Below, in pieces: positions 1 to 9,907 of a stretch of DNA of 64,000 bases. The stretch covers positions 744,001 to 808,000 of the forward strand of contig JACJXX010000001.1 in assembly GCA_020636435.1 (NCBI GenBank). Direction: 5' to 3'. Made by a program: the position numbers and the translations under genes. How positions within the stretch are numbered: position 1 is the stretch's first letter; every line of letters starts with the position of its first letter. Below the pieces are notes generated by a model, which was not told where the DNA came from, did no database searches, and was given only the letters and a program-made list of their open reading frames with translations. This DNA comes from Lewinellaceae bacterium. Lineage in GTDB: Bacteria > Bacteroidota > Bacteroidia > Chitinophagales > Saprospiraceae.

Positions 1-2
1 GG

Positions 3-911
3 CAGGAGACGGCCTACAACGACGAAGAAAAGCTCACGGTGCTGGAAGCCCTGCAGGCCAAACTCGGAAAGGACAAAGTGATTTATGCTCAGGGGACAGA
101 TTATGAACAAGATGTCAATACGGCGGAGGCCGTCCGGCTGGCCGCCGAAGCGGATGTCATCGTTGCCTGCCTGGGCGAGCGCCCCGCTACGGAAAAACCC
201 AGCGATATTGAAGACCTGACGCTACCGGCCGCTCAGCGCGAGCTGGTGAAAGCCCTGGCCCAAACCGGCAAGCCCGTCATCCTCGTGCTGCTGGAAGGGC
301 GCCCCCGGATTATCAGCGACATAGAACCCCTGGCAGGCGGCATCCTCATGGCCTACTACCCTGGCAATGAAGGCGGCCGAGCCATCGCCGAAGCGCTGGC
401 GGGCGATTACAACCCCGGCGGCAAACTGCCCTACACCTACCCCCGGCACACCGGTTCTCTGCTGGCTTATGACCACCTCCGCTCCGAAGAACGGGACGTC
501 AACTGGGGATTCAACGCTTTTAACCCCCAGTTCGAATTCGGTTTTGGGCTTTCCTATACTACTTTTGCCTACGACAAACTGGAAGCGAACCCTTTGGAAA
601 TGGGGCCGGAGGATAGCCTGCGGGTATCGGTACAGGTGACGAATACCGGAAAAAGGGCCGGAATGGAAACCGTCCAGCTTTTCCTGACGGATAAGGTGGC
701 CTCCGTTTCTCCTCCCGTCCGGCAATTGAAGCGGTTTAAGAAGGTCAGCCTGGCGCCGGGGGAAAGCCAGACGGTGCGCTTCGCCCTGAGCGCGAAGGAC
801 CTGCAATTGGTCAACCCCGCCAACCAACGGATAGCCGAAGCCGGGCAGTTTGTGGTTGCGATCGGCAAGCTATCCCGGGAATTCAGCCTGGGACAGGATT
901 TTCAGGATTAA
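3..911 (+). CDS. Glycoside hydrolase family 3 beta-glucosidase, C-terminal part (cut by window start)
   Basis: The reading frame is open from base 3, so the N-terminal barrel and catalytic Asp lie outside the window. What remains is the GH3 C-terminal alpha/beta-sandwich domain (about residues 1-150), with the family pattern of a QLVKALAQTGKPVILVL-type strand followed by YYPGNEGGRAIAEALAGD and PGGKLPYTYPR. A fibronectin-III-like domain (about 190-300) follows, beginning after FEFGFGLSYTTF. The family hydrolyses terminal beta-glucosyl or xylosyl residues, usually in the periplasm of Bacteroidota. It is followed on the same strand by a putative glycoside phosphorylase and a hybrid two-component regulator, which fits an oligosaccharide-utilisation locus. 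Exact substrate cannot be read from this fragment. Confidence 0.9.
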   Translation, partial: QETAYNDEEKLTVLEALQAKLGKDKVIYAQGTDYEQDVNTAEAVRLAAEADVIVACLGERPATEKPSDIEDLTLPAAQRELVKALAQTGKPVILVLLEGRPRIISDIEPLAGGILMAYYPGNEGGRAIAEALAGDYNPGGKLPYTYPRHTGSLLAYDHLRSEERDVNWGFNAFNPQFEFGFGLSYTTFAYDKLEANPLEMGPEDSLRVSVQVTNTGKRAGMETVQLFLTDKVASVSPPVRQLKRFKKVSLAPGESQTVRFALSAKDLQLVNPANQRIAEAGQFVVAIGKLSREFSLGQDFQD

Positions 912-966
912 GGGCCCGCCCGCCTCGGTTCAACCCGCAGCTGGCCGGCCGGTATTTGCAAAAAAC

Positions 967-1129
967 TAAGGAATGGCGAAAGAATAAAGTTGCCAAGTCA
1001 GGCGAATTATTTTGTCGCCAGATGAGGCGTAAGGAGGGCGCATAGTGGCGCTAAGTAACCGACGAAATAACGAAATATGGCGGCAAAAGAATCGCATCAA
1101 TTGGTTATTTTATTCTTTCGCCATTCCTA
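967..1129. repeat. MITE family A, divergent copy 1 (163 bp)
   Basis: Terminal inverted repeats TAAGGAATGGCGAAAGAATA and its complement near 1110-1129 enclose about 120 bp. Its interior and its AAAGAATAAA-containing ends resemble those of the copies at 24925, 30048, 36115 and 45563. It fills most of the 912-1177 gap, just ahead of the phosphorylase-like gene; nothing else is visible there. Confidence 0.7.
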
Positions 1130-1177
1130 ACAGCGGTAATTCCCTGCCAATAACTTTAAGAGCATTAAAACAACAGC

Positions 1178-4100
1178 ATGAAAAACTCAACCATCTTCAT
1201 TGGAAATACCCAGCAACAAATAAACACAAAACAAACCGGCGGCGCCTACGTCGAGCTGGAGGGCGAAACCTTCTACCGGATCAGCGATTACGATCAGATG
1301 CGGCCTTTCTTCATGACCATCGTCAGCGATTCCGACCATTGGCTGTTCATCTCCAGCAACGGCGGCCTGACGGCGGGGCGCCGCAACCCGGAAACCGCTC
1401 TTTTCCCGTACACCACCGACGACAAAATCCACGACGCCACTGAAAGCGCCGGCAGCAAGACGATCCTTCTGGTGAACAAAGAGGGGCAAACCTACTTGTG
1501 GGAACCTTTTTCTCAGCGTTACCAGGGCCTCTACCCCATTCGGCGCAACCTGTACAAAAACGTCCTGGGCAACAAGATCATCTTTGAAGAGGCCAACGAA
1601 GCGCTGGGGCTGCAATTCCGCTACGGCTGGTACAGCAGCGAGGCCTTCGGTTTCGTCAGGAAGGCCAGCCTGGAAAATAGGGGCGGGAAAGACGTGCAGG
1701 CAGACATCCTGGACGGCATACAAAACCTGCTGCCCTACGGCGTCGACAAGAACCTGCAAAATGAGCGCAGCACCCTCATCGACGCCTATAAAAAGAACGA
1801 ATTGCTTCCCGATACCGGCATCGGCCTGTTCCTGCTGAGTTCTATCCCGGTCGATAAAGCGGAGCCCAGCGAAGCGCTGAAAGCAACTACTGTTTGGAGC
1901 ACTGGCCTGAAAAGCCCCCGCCACCTGCTGTGCGGCCTGCAGCTGGATGCGTTCCGCCAGGGCAAAGGCATACAGCAGGAAGAAGACATCCGGGCGGAGC
2001 GAGGCGCCTATTTTGTCAATAGCACGTTGAACCTGGCGGCAGGGCAAAACCGGGAATGGGCTATTGTCGCCGAACTCAACCAGGGGCCGTCGGAGGTGGC
2101 GGCCCTGGAAAAGATGCTTCAAAAAGGCAGCGGCCTGCCCGGCCGGCTGGATGCCGATATCGCCAAAGGCAGCAAAAACCTGTCCCGAATCATTGGAAGC
2201 GCCGATGGGCTGCAACAGACCAATAACCCGGAGGCCTCCTACCGCCACCTTTCCAACGTCTTGTTCAACTTGATGCGCGGCGGCGTATTCGTCCACAATT
2301 ACGACGTTGACAAGGCCGACCTGCTCCGCTTCATCGGGAATACCAACAAAACCCTTCGCCAGGAGTATAAATCGTTCTTCGACGCGCTGCCAGGCAAAAT
2401 CTCCTACCCCGAACTGCTCTCCCGCGCCGCCGCCGAGGGACAGCCTCAGCTACAGCGCCTCTGTTCGGAATACCTGCCCCTGACCTTCAGCCGCCGCCAC
2501 GGCGATCCCAGCCGCCCCTGGAACCGTTTCTCGATCGAGATCAAGGAAGAGGACGGCTCCCAAAAACTGTACTACCAGGGCAACTGGCGGGACATTTTCC
2601 AGAACTGGGAAGCCCTAGCCCTCTCCTACCCCGGTTTTATTGAGAGCATGATCGCCAAGTTCGTCAACGCCTCCACCATGGACGGCTACAACCCCTACCG
2701 CGTCACCCGCGACGGGATCGACTGGGAAGTGATCGAACCGGACGACCCCTGGTCTTACATCGGGTATTGGGGCGACCACCAGATCATCTACCTGCTCAAG
2801 TTGCTCGAACTGAGCCATAAACACCACCCCAAAGCGCTTCATTCCCTGCTCACCCGGCCGCAGTTTTCCTACGCCAATGTGCCCTACCGGATACACTCCT
2901 ATCCGGAGCTGCTGAAAAACCCCTACGACACAGTCGACTTCGACGATGAGCTGGAAGCCGTTATCCAGGAGCGCGTCAGGCTCATGGGCGCCGATGGCAA
3001 GCTGGTGCTGGACGCCAACGGCAAAGTATACCTCGCCAACCTCACCGAAAAGCTGCTCGTTTCGGTGTTGGCGAAATTCTCTAACTTCATTCCCGAAGGG
3101 GGCATCTGGCTGAACACCCAGCGCCCCGAATGGAACGACGCCAACAACGCCCTCGTCGGCCACGGCGTATCCATGGTGACGCTTTACTACATTTACCGCT
3201 TCCAGCAATTCTGCCAGGAGCTATTCGGCCAGGTGGAACAGCCTATAGCGCTTTCCGAAGAAGTCGCAGAATTGCTCCAGGCCATCACTCAGGCCTTTGA
3301 ACGCCACCAGGGGCTTCTCGGCGGCCCCATTTCCGATAAGGACAGAAAGTCCATCCTGGATGCACTGGGGCAGGCGGGCAGCCAATACCGGGACCGCCTC
3401 TACCGCCAGGGCTTTTCGGGAAACAAAAAACAGGTGAGCCCGAAAGAATTGCTGCGTTTTACCGGCCTTTCGCTGCAATACGCCGGCCATTCCATTCGCG
3501 CCAACCAGCGTGCCGACAACCTCTACCACTCCTACAATTTGATGAGGTTGAAAAACGATGAGGAAGTATCTGTCGGTTACCTCTACGAGATGCTGGAAGG
3601 CCAGGTGGCTGTGCTCAGCTCCGGCTACCTGTCGGCCGGCGAGAGCGTAGAGCTGCTCCAGGCCCTGCGCCAGAGCAGCCTGTACCGGAAAGACCAGCAC
3701 AGTTACATTCTTTATCCGGACCGGCAATTGCCCCGCTTTGAAGCCAAGAACAACATTCCAGAGGAGGTGGCGAAGCAGTCCGCTCTGATCCAAAAACTCC
3801 TGGCCGACGGCGACCGCCGCCTGGTGGAACAGGACGTATTCGGCCGTTGCCATTTCAATGGGAGCTTCAACAACGCCCAAAGCGTAAAAAAGGCCCTGCA
3901 GGAATTAAGGGCTGATGGGTATGCCACATTGGTGAATCAGGATCAGCAACTGCTGCTGGATGCCTTCGAGCAAATGTTCGACCACCAGTCCTTCACCGGC
4001 CGCTCCGGCACCTTCTTCGGATACGAAGGGCTGGGCTGCATCTACTGGCACATGGTTTCCAAACTTGTGCTGGCCACCCAGGAAAGCTACCTCTGGGCGG

Positions 4101-4642
4101 CCGAAAAGGGAGAAAGCCCAAAAGTGTTGACACAACTGGCCGGGCATTATTACGATATCCGCGAAGGCATAGGCTTTAACAAAACCGCTGAAGAATACGG
4201 CGCTTTTCCCGGCGACCCCTATTCCCACACCCCTGGCAATGCCGGCGCTCAACAGCCGGGCATGACCGGCCAGGTGAAGGAGGACATCCTGTCGAGGTTT
4301 GGGGAATTGGGCGTATTCGTCCGGGACGGAAGAATCCACTTCGACCCCAGCCTGCTGAGTAAAAAAGAGTTTTTGACGCAGCCTGGGACGCTGTCGTACT
4401 TCGGCCTTCAGGGGCAGGAACAGCAGCTGGAATTGCCGGCCGGCAGCCTGGGTTTCACCTACTGCCAGGTGCCCATCGTTTATAAGCTGTCCGAAAAAAG
4501 GGGGATCGCGATCTTCGCCGGCGACGGGGCCGCCCGCCAACTGGAAGGCCTGGAAATGGAAGCGGCGGACAGCGCCCGCATCTTCGGCCGCAGTGGCGAT
4601 ATTGCCAGAATAGAAGTGCAGTTGCAACCGGGGCTGGAATAG
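1178..4642 (+). CDS. Putative glycoside phosphorylase (GH94/GH149-like, 1154 aa)
   Basis: This large protein has no obvious signal peptide, which suggests the cytoplasm. The N-terminal 300 residues look like the beta-sandwich of GH94-type phosphorylases (SNGGLTAGRRNPETALFPYT, then ELNQGPSEVAALE). The central region looks like an (alpha/alpha)6 barrel. WLNTQRPEWNDANNALVGHG at about residue 645 resembles the WND active-site segment of that clan, whose Asp is the general acid. Length near 1150 fits the beta-1,3-glucan phosphorylase families GH149/GH161 better than ordinary 800-aa GH94 cellobiose phosphorylases. That assignment is from remembered family properties and is tentative. The neighbouring GH3 gene and regulator support a role in beta-glucan oligosaccharide breakdown, releasing glucose-1-phosphate. 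A MITE lies 49 bp upstream. Confidence 0.6.
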   Translation: MKNSTIFIGNTQQQINTKQTGGAYVELEGETFYRISDYDQMRPFFMTIVSDSDHWLFISSNGGLTAGRRNPETALFPYTTDDKIHDATESAGSKTILLVNKEGQTYLWEPFSQRYQGLYPIRRNLYKNVLGNKIIFEEANEALGLQFRYGWYSSEAFGFVRKASLENRGGKDVQADILDGIQNLLPYGVDKNLQNERSTLIDAYKKNELLPDTGIGLFLLSSIPVDKAEPSEALKATTVWSTGLKSPRHLLCGLQLDAFRQGKGIQQEEDIRAERGAYFVNSTLNLAAGQNREWAIVAELNQGPSEVAALEKMLQKGSGLPGRLDADIAKGSKNLSRIIGSADGLQQTNNPEASYRHLSNVLFNLMRGGVFVHNYDVDKADLLRFIGNTNKTLRQEYKSFFDALPGKISYPELLSRAAAEGQPQLQRLCSEYLPLTFSRRHGDPSRPWNRFSIEIKEEDGSQKLYYQGNWRDIFQNWEALALSYPGFIESMIAKFVNASTMDGYNPYRVTRDGIDWEVIEPDDPWSYIGYWGDHQIIYLLKLLELSHKHHPKALHSLLTRPQFSYANVPYRIHSYPELLKNPYDTVDFDDELEAVIQERVRLMGADGKLVLDANGKVYLANLTEKLLVSVLAKFSNFIPEGGIWLNTQRPEWNDANNALVGHGVSMVTLYYIYRFQQFCQELFGQVEQPIALSEEVAELLQAITQAFERHQGLLGGPISDKDRKSILDALGQAGSQYRDRLYRQGFSGNKKQVSPKELLRFTGLSLQYAGHSIRANQRADNLYHSYNLMRLKNDEEVSVGYLYEMLEGQVAVLSSGYLSAGESVELLQALRQSSLYRKDQHSYILYPDRQLPRFEAKNNIPEEVAKQSALIQKLLADGDRRLVEQDVFGRCHFNGSFNNAQSVKKALQELRADGYATLVNQDQQLLLDAFEQMFDHQSFTGRSGTFFGYEGLGCIYWHMVSKLVLATQESYLWAAEKGESPKVLTQLAGHYYDIREGIGFNKTAEEYGAFPGDPYSHTPGNAGAQQPGMTGQVKEDILSRFGELGVFVRDGRIHFDPSLLSKKEFLTQPGTLSYFGLQGQEQQLELPAGSLGFTYCQVPIVYKLSEKRGIAIFAGDGAARQLEGLEMEAADSARIFGRSGDIARIEVQLQPGLE

Positions 4643-4718
4643 AGGCCGAAGGTGGCCTGGGCTGTAGTGTTGGGCGCACCCCGCCTTCGCCAGCCATAGC
4701 CGGGCTACTGCCTTCGGA

Positions 4719-4842
4719 GGCTGCCCGTCTAGCGTTGGACAATAGCTACCGGGTTGTGTACGGTCTACGGGTCCAACGTTGGCTAGTGGCTGCGCACGGT
4801 GTGCGAAGCACCACCTGGCTGTCCAACACTAGAACGGTAGCC
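4719..4842. repeat. Inverted-repeat element, family B copy 1 (124 bp)
   Basis: The ends are GGCTGCCCGTCTAGCGTTGGAC at left and, in complement, GGCTACCGTTCTAGTGTTGGAC at right. A second copy of this end structure occurs at 49322-49436. The interior has further GTCCAAC/GTTGG motifs but no ORF. It occupies much of the 4643-4926 intergenic gap. Confidence 0.6.
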
Positions 4843-4926
4843 CCTTCGGAGAAAGAGTGCGCTCATTGTTAGCCTGAGGTATATGCCGGAAAATTGCATG
4901 AAAATTATTCTTATATTTCTTTTATT

Positions 4927-5083
4927 TTAGGGGTGAGGAAATAAATAAGCTACTCAAAATGACGAAGGTATTTTTTCTTCGCGCATTTGACGCGCATAGT
5001 GGGGCTACGTAAGGAAAATGCAACGAAGCATAAAGGAAAAAGACCAAGTCAGATGGGTAGGTTATTTGTTGCGTCACCCCTTA
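4927..5083. repeat. MITE family A, divergent copy 2 (157 bp)
   Basis: The ends TTAGGGGTGAGGAAATAAAT and, in complement, TAAGGGGTGACGCAACAAAT form terminal inverted repeats. The right half (AACGAAGCAT..AAAAAGACCAAG) aligns with the matching stretch of the other family A copies (AACGCAGCAT..AAAAAGAACAAG). The element supplies codons upstream of the following regulator ORF, so in-frame starts before about 5083 are suspect. Confidence 0.65.
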
Positions 5084-5115
5084 TCTGCCGCAACTCTGGC
5101 GACACAACGGTTCAA

Positions 5116-8100
5116 GTGAAAAACAAGGGAAAAAATAGAGGGGCGTTGAAGCTTGCCCTGTTTGCTTTCCTTATTCCATGCCTGTCTTCCGCCCAGGGCA
5201 TCCAGCAGTGGCGGTTTTTCGGCCCGGAAAAAGGGATGGGCATGGGCTTCCAGAAGATCATCCAGGACCACTACGGGTTTATATGGTGCGCTTCTTCCAA
5301 TGGCCTTTACCGGTACGATGGCCAGGAGTTTAAGGCGTTCAAAAAATACGTCACCCACGACAATCCCCTCAGTTCCGATTTCATCTGGGATATCCTGGAA
5401 GATGAGCAGCACAACATCTGGCTGGCGACTTACGACGGCGGGGTCAATAAATGGGAGCGAAAAACCGGAAATTTTTTGTATTACCGGCACGATCCCGGCA
5501 ACGCCAACACCCTGGCGTCCGACAATGTACTGCGGATGATGAAAAGCCGGGAGGGGCCCCTCTGGCTTATTGTCGAGCAGGAAAACGGGGTTCCGGCGCT
5601 GGACCGGCTGGACCCCGGCAGTGGCAGGGTGCAGCACTACCGGCGCCAGCCGGAAAATGCACTTTCCATTAATTCAGACACCATCTCGGCCATAGCCCTG
5701 GCGGGCAATCCCCTGGAACCTATGTTAGAGGATGGACAGGGCCAAATCTGGGTTGCTACCAAAGGCGGCCTCAACCTGTATGTGCCCGCCGGAAATGGTT
5801 TTCGAAACATACCCGGGCCGTGGGCCAGCCGCGGGGAACAAATCATTCACCTGTATGAATCGCCGGCGGTTCCCGGCCTGATCTGGATTCTTGCCGCCAC
5901 CGAAGGCCTGAGCCGCGGCCACGTCTACCAGTTGAATAGCAAAACTAAGAATGTCGGCACGCTCCCTTTTTCTTTAAAAGGATTGCTCACCTTCGCCCCA
6001 ACGGGTATCTACCACCCTCCGGGGCGGCCGGATGAACTGTGGCTGTCCTCCCGGGAGCTTTGCCGGCTCAATCTGAAGGATGGCTCCTCCCGGCGCTATT
6101 CCCCTGAGCTGCAATACGACGCCTCCCTGTGGCAGGGCACCCGGGATTCTCTTTTCTCCATTTGCCCGGGGCCAGCCGGGCAGCCCTGGTTGCTGCCGCT
6201 GGGCTTTCCGCCTGCAGCTCATACCCGGGGCAGCGAAAAATACTACATCCGCGACGGCTTTTACCGGTGGGATGAAAATCAGGAGCAGCTCGAACTTATT
6301 AGCCGTAACCCCCAAAGGCCCGGGCAGGCCTTTGGCATGGTGTATTCCGTCAGCCCCGGCAGGAACGGAAATACCTGGATCGGCTGTTTTCCGGGATTCT
6401 ACCAGCTCCGCCAGGAAAAGCCCGGCCAACGCGCCCGGCCCGCCTTTCAGGACATTCAGCTTTGGGAATCCTCGGCTGCGCCTGCCAACCTGTCGGCATG
6501 GGCTGCCGTCGAGCGCCCGGCCGGGGTGTTGTGGGCCGCCACCTTCAAAGGGGGGCTCAAGCGGGTGAACCTCAATTCTGGCGAAGTGGTTTCCTTCCGA
6601 AATCAACCGGAAAACCCGGCGTCCATCGCTCACGATAATGTGTTTGCCCTTTTCGAAGACAAACAGCATGGCAGGCTCTGGATCGGCACGGAAAACGGGC
6701 TGGACTGGGTGGGCCTGGACGAACTGGACAGCGAAAACCCCGCCCTGGTTTTTCAACACCTGCCGCAGGACGACCGGCTCACCCTTGAGATTACCTCGAT
6801 CACCCGTGCTCCGGACGGCCTGCTATGGATAGGAACCCCCCACGAGGGCCTGCTGCTTTTTGACCCGGTCAATGAGCGGGTGCTGGAACAGTACAAAGCC
6901 GGTGCCGGGGAAGGGGCGCTGAACCGCTCTTACATCAACACGGCTTTCACTGATAGCCAGGGGCGGCATTGGGTGGCCAACGGCATGGGCGGCCTTTGCC
7001 AGGCCCTGCCCACTGAGGAAGGGCAGCAAAGTTTCGTTTTCCAGTGCCATCTCGATGGAATGTACATTGTCGATGTATTCGAAAATGCCGATGGGAAACT
7101 CTGGCTGGCGGCGATGAACTACGGCATCGCCATTTTCGACCCGGAAACCGGCAAGCATGAGCTCTGGAATATGGAAAACCACCTCAGCCGCAACAGCGTG
7201 CTGGGCATAGAGCAGGACGAGCAGGGCATGATCTGGTTTACCTCGCTGGGCATCACCCGACATGACCCCAAAACCGGGGCGTTCCGCCCTTTCCGGTTGC
7301 CCGACGGCATCCGGGACGAAGACCCCGGCCGGCTATTGCTGACCCTGCAGGACGGCCGCATGGTGTACAGTTCCATCAACGGCTGGCTCCAGGTTTTCGA
7401 CCCCAATGAGGTAAGAAGCAATTCGGCGCCGCCTCAGGCCGTCATTACCGGCCTGCAGTATTTCGACCCGGCGCGGAAAGCCAACGTGCCTTTGCCTCTA
7501 AAAGACAACATCGAGGCTGCTGCCGAAATCCGCCTGCAATACCATCAGCAACCCTTCACCATAGAGTACGCGGGCATGGAGTTCAGCGATCCGGAAGGCA
7601 TCCGCTACGCCACTAAAATGGAGGGCTACGAGACCCAATGGGACACGACCAGGGAGCGGCGTACCGGCCGGTACCTGCAGGTGCCTCCGGGCAGTTACAC
7701 CTTCCTGCTCAAAGCCGCCAACAGCGATGGTGTATGGATGGAAGAGCCTCTGCGCCTGCAGATCGCGATCGTTCCTCCCTGGTGGAGAACAAACGCTGCC
7801 TTCCTCGCCTACGGGCTGCTCTTCTGCCTGGGCGCCTACCGTTTTTACCTTTTCCAGCGCCGCCGGTGGCGCCTGCAGGCACAATTGGAATTCGAACAAC
7901 GAGAGGCCGCACGGCTCAAAGAACTGGATGCCGTCAAAACCAGGCTCTTTACCGATATTGCCCATGAAATCCGAACACCACTGGCTGTCATTGAAGGAAT
8001 AGCCGGCCAGATCAGGGAAAAACCCCGGGAATGGGTGAATAATGGCGTGGAAATGATACAGCGCAACAGCCGGCAGCTGCTCCGCCTGGCCAACCAGTTG

Positions 8101-9558
8101 CTGGATTTGAGCATGTTGGAAAGCGGGTCGATGGCGGTAAATATGATTCAGGGCGACGTGATGCCCTTCATCCGGGCCACCCTGGAGCCGTTTGCCACCT
8201 TTGCCGCTCACAAAGGAATCCGTTGGAAGGCAGTGCTGGAACCCGAGCAACTGGTGATGGACTATGAACCCGACAAGCTACAGAAAATTCTATCCAACCT
8301 GGTGTCCAATGCTTTGAAATTCACCTCCCGGGGGCAGGCAGTCACCGTCAGGTGCCGGAAGGTGGAAGCTGACGGCAAACCTCATTTCCAGGCCATTGTC
8401 GAGGACACCGGCAAGGGTATCCCCGCCAGAGACCTGCCCTTTATCTTCGACCGGGGGTTCAGCGGGCATACCGGCGCTGCCTCGGCTATCTCTGAAGATA
8501 AAGAAAGCGGAGGAAACGAACCCCGGAAAAAGGAGGGCCCCGCGGCGCCTGCTGCCGGAAGGCCCTTCAGCTCCTCTCCCGGTGCCGGCATTGGGCTGGC
8601 GCTCACCCGGGAATTGACGCAACTGCTCGGCGGCTCCATTAAGGCCAGCAGCCGCGAAGGGGCCGGAGCGTCCTTCCGCTTACTGCTTCCCATCACGAAA
8701 AAGGCGCCGCCTGACCAGGCTACTCCGGCGCCGCCCATAGAAGAAATACTGCCAGGCGGGCCGGAAACACCCGGGGGCACCAAACCACGCCGGCGACATT
8801 CCTTAAAGCTCCTGATCGTGGAAGACAATTCCGACGTCAATCAATACCTGTCGGCTATTCTGTACGACAATTATGAGCTGATGGTAGCCACCGATGGCAA
8901 ACAAGGCCTGGAAAAGGCCATCCGGGAGGTGCCGGATATCATCATCAGCGACATCATGATGCCGGAAATGGATGGGCTGGAGCTGTGCAAGCTGTTAAAG
9001 GACGACCTCAAAACGAGCCACATCCCCATCCTGCTGCTGTCGGCGCGGGCCGACGCCCTTTCCCGCACCCAGGGCTTCGAAACCGGCGCTGACGCCTACC
9101 TCTCCAAACCTTTTTCGAAAAGAGAACTCCTGGCGCAGTTGCAGCAACTGGCCGACAACCGGAAGCGGTTGCAGGACCATTACCAGGCCAACCTGCAAAA
9201 CAAAGCCCTCCCCAATGAAGCGCCGGAAGAACTCGGCCGGGAAGAAGCATTTCTCCTGCAGGCCCATCAAGTCGTAATCAGCCAATTGCCCAACGCCGAT
9301 TTCGGCCCGAAAGAACTATGCAAGGCCCTGCAAATGAGCAAAACACAGCTACACAACAAGCTCACCGCCCTGACCGGCCGCTCCACCGCCCTTTTTATCC
9401 GGGGCATCCGCCTCCAATACGCCCGGCAAGCTTTGGAACAAACGCCGGGCCTAACCGTCACCCAGGCGGCGTATGATGCCGGCTTCAAGGACCCCAACTA
9501 CTTCTCGCGCTGCTTTAAAAAGGAATTCGGCATGAGCCCCAAAGAAGTGCGGCCCTAA
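5116..9558 (+). CDS. Hybrid two-component system sensor/AraC-type regulator (HTCS)
   Basis: This is a one-protein signalling system of Bacteroidota polysaccharide loci. In order: a signal peptide (ALKLALFAFLIPCLSSAQ), two-component-regulator propeller repeats over about 800 residues (repeated D-G-x-x-W-[IL]-[GA]-[TS] units), a Y_Y_Y domain, a transmembrane segment near base 7800, HisKA (FTDIAHEIRTPL, phospho-His), HATPase (SNALKFTSRG; GAGIGLAL), a receiver (IIISDIMMPEMDG, phospho-Asp) and a C-terminal AraC helix-turn-helix (DPNYFSRCFKKEFGMSPKE). The frame is open from 4987, but that extension lies in a MITE. I chose GTG 5116, immediately before the signal peptide; ATG 5053 is the alternative. 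It probably senses a glycan fragment and activates the preceding genes. Confidence 0.92.
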   Translation: MKNKGKNRGALKLALFAFLIPCLSSAQGIQQWRFFGPEKGMGMGFQKIIQDHYGFIWCASSNGLYRYDGQEFKAFKKYVTHDNPLSSDFIWDILEDEQHNIWLATYDGGVNKWERKTGNFLYYRHDPGNANTLASDNVLRMMKSREGPLWLIVEQENGVPALDRLDPGSGRVQHYRRQPENALSINSDTISAIALAGNPLEPMLEDGQGQIWVATKGGLNLYVPAGNGFRNIPGPWASRGEQIIHLYESPAVPGLIWILAATEGLSRGHVYQLNSKTKNVGTLPFSLKGLLTFAPTGIYHPPGRPDELWLSSRELCRLNLKDGSSRRYSPELQYDASLWQGTRDSLFSICPGPAGQPWLLPLGFPPAAHTRGSEKYYIRDGFYRWDENQEQLELISRNPQRPGQAFGMVYSVSPGRNGNTWIGCFPGFYQLRQEKPGQRARPAFQDIQLWESSAAPANLSAWAAVERPAGVLWAATFKGGLKRVNLNSGEVVSFRNQPENPASIAHDNVFALFEDKQHGRLWIGTENGLDWVGLDELDSENPALVFQHLPQDDRLTLEITSITRAPDGLLWIGTPHEGLLLFDPVNERVLEQYKAGAGEGALNRSYINTAFTDSQGRHWVANGMGGLCQALPTEEGQQSFVFQCHLDGMYIVDVFENADGKLWLAAMNYGIAIFDPETGKHELWNMENHLSRNSVLGIEQDEQGMIWFTSLGITRHDPKTGAFRPFRLPDGIRDEDPGRLLLTLQDGRMVYSSINGWLQVFDPNEVRSNSAPPQAVITGLQYFDPARKANVPLPLKDNIEAAAEIRLQYHQQPFTIEYAGMEFSDPEGIRYATKMEGYETQWDTTRERRTGRYLQVPPGSYTFLLKAANSDGVWMEEPLRLQIAIVPPWWRTNAAFLAYGLLFCLGAYRFYLFQRRRWRLQAQLEFEQREAARLKELDAVKTRLFTDIAHEIRTPLAVIEGIAGQIREKPREWVNNGVEMIQRNSRQLLRLANQLLDLSMLESGSMAVNMIQGDVMPFIRATLEPFATFAAHKGIRWKAVLEPEQLVMDYEPDKLQKILSNLVSNALKFTSRGQAVTVRCRKVEADGKPHFQAIVEDTGKGIPARDLPFIFDRGFSGHTGAASAISEDKESGGNEPRKKEGPAAPAAGRPFSSSPGAGIGLALTRELTQLLGGSIKASSREGAGASFRLLLPITKKAPPDQATPAPPIEEILPGGPETPGGTKPRRRHSLKLLIVEDNSDVNQYLSAILYDNYELMVATDGKQGLEKAIREVPDIIISDIMMPEMDGLELCKLLKDDLKTSHIPILLLSARADALSRTQGFETGADAYLSKPFSKRELLAQLQQLADNRKRLQDHYQANLQNKALPNEAPEELGREEAFLLQAHQVVISQLPNADFGPKELCKALQMSKTQLHNKLTALTGRSTALFIRGIRLQYARQALEQTPGLTVTQAAYDAGFKDPNYFSRCFKKEFGMSPKEVRP

Positions 9559-9907
9559 ACTGGATTTGGAACAATAGTCCAGATTTTTGGAACAATAGTG
9601 AAGATGCACACAACAATATAGTTGCATCTTTGGAGAGAGAATTGGCGCCGCATGGCCCGACACCTTAAACCCGCGGGGCGTCAAGCTCGCTCCAAAAAAT
9701 CAAGGCTGCAGCATTTCAGCGCAATACAAATAAAGGGGAATCTAATTGCACTGAAAGGGGGGGGATGACACTATGACTACAAAAATTTTCGCTGCGGCTG
9801 GTCATTTGACTGAAGTTCAACCGGCTTCTAACCCTTCCCCCCCCTACTCCTTTGATTCTGCATAACAACTTTCTAAGAGTGGGGGATACTGAATGGTATT
9901 CCCTTTT
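9559..9907. other. Intergenic gap without a recognisable gene
   Basis: This stretch holds a repeated GGAACAATAGT motif (near 9568 and 9589) and a short AAGATGCA..TGCATCTT hairpin near 9600-9631. It also has a G-run near 9760 and no credible ORF. It separates the + strand regulator from a convergent - strand gene. Confidence 0.5.

Noticed and set aside
1045..1443. 132-aa ORF overlapping the phosphorylase start
   Set aside because: It is in another frame of a strongly supported gene and partly inside a MITE.
4719..4842. Classical integron attC site
   Set aside because: GTTGGAC and GTCCAAC occur in the inside-out order and no correctly oriented partner box lies at a suitable distance, so it is kept as an inverted-repeat element.
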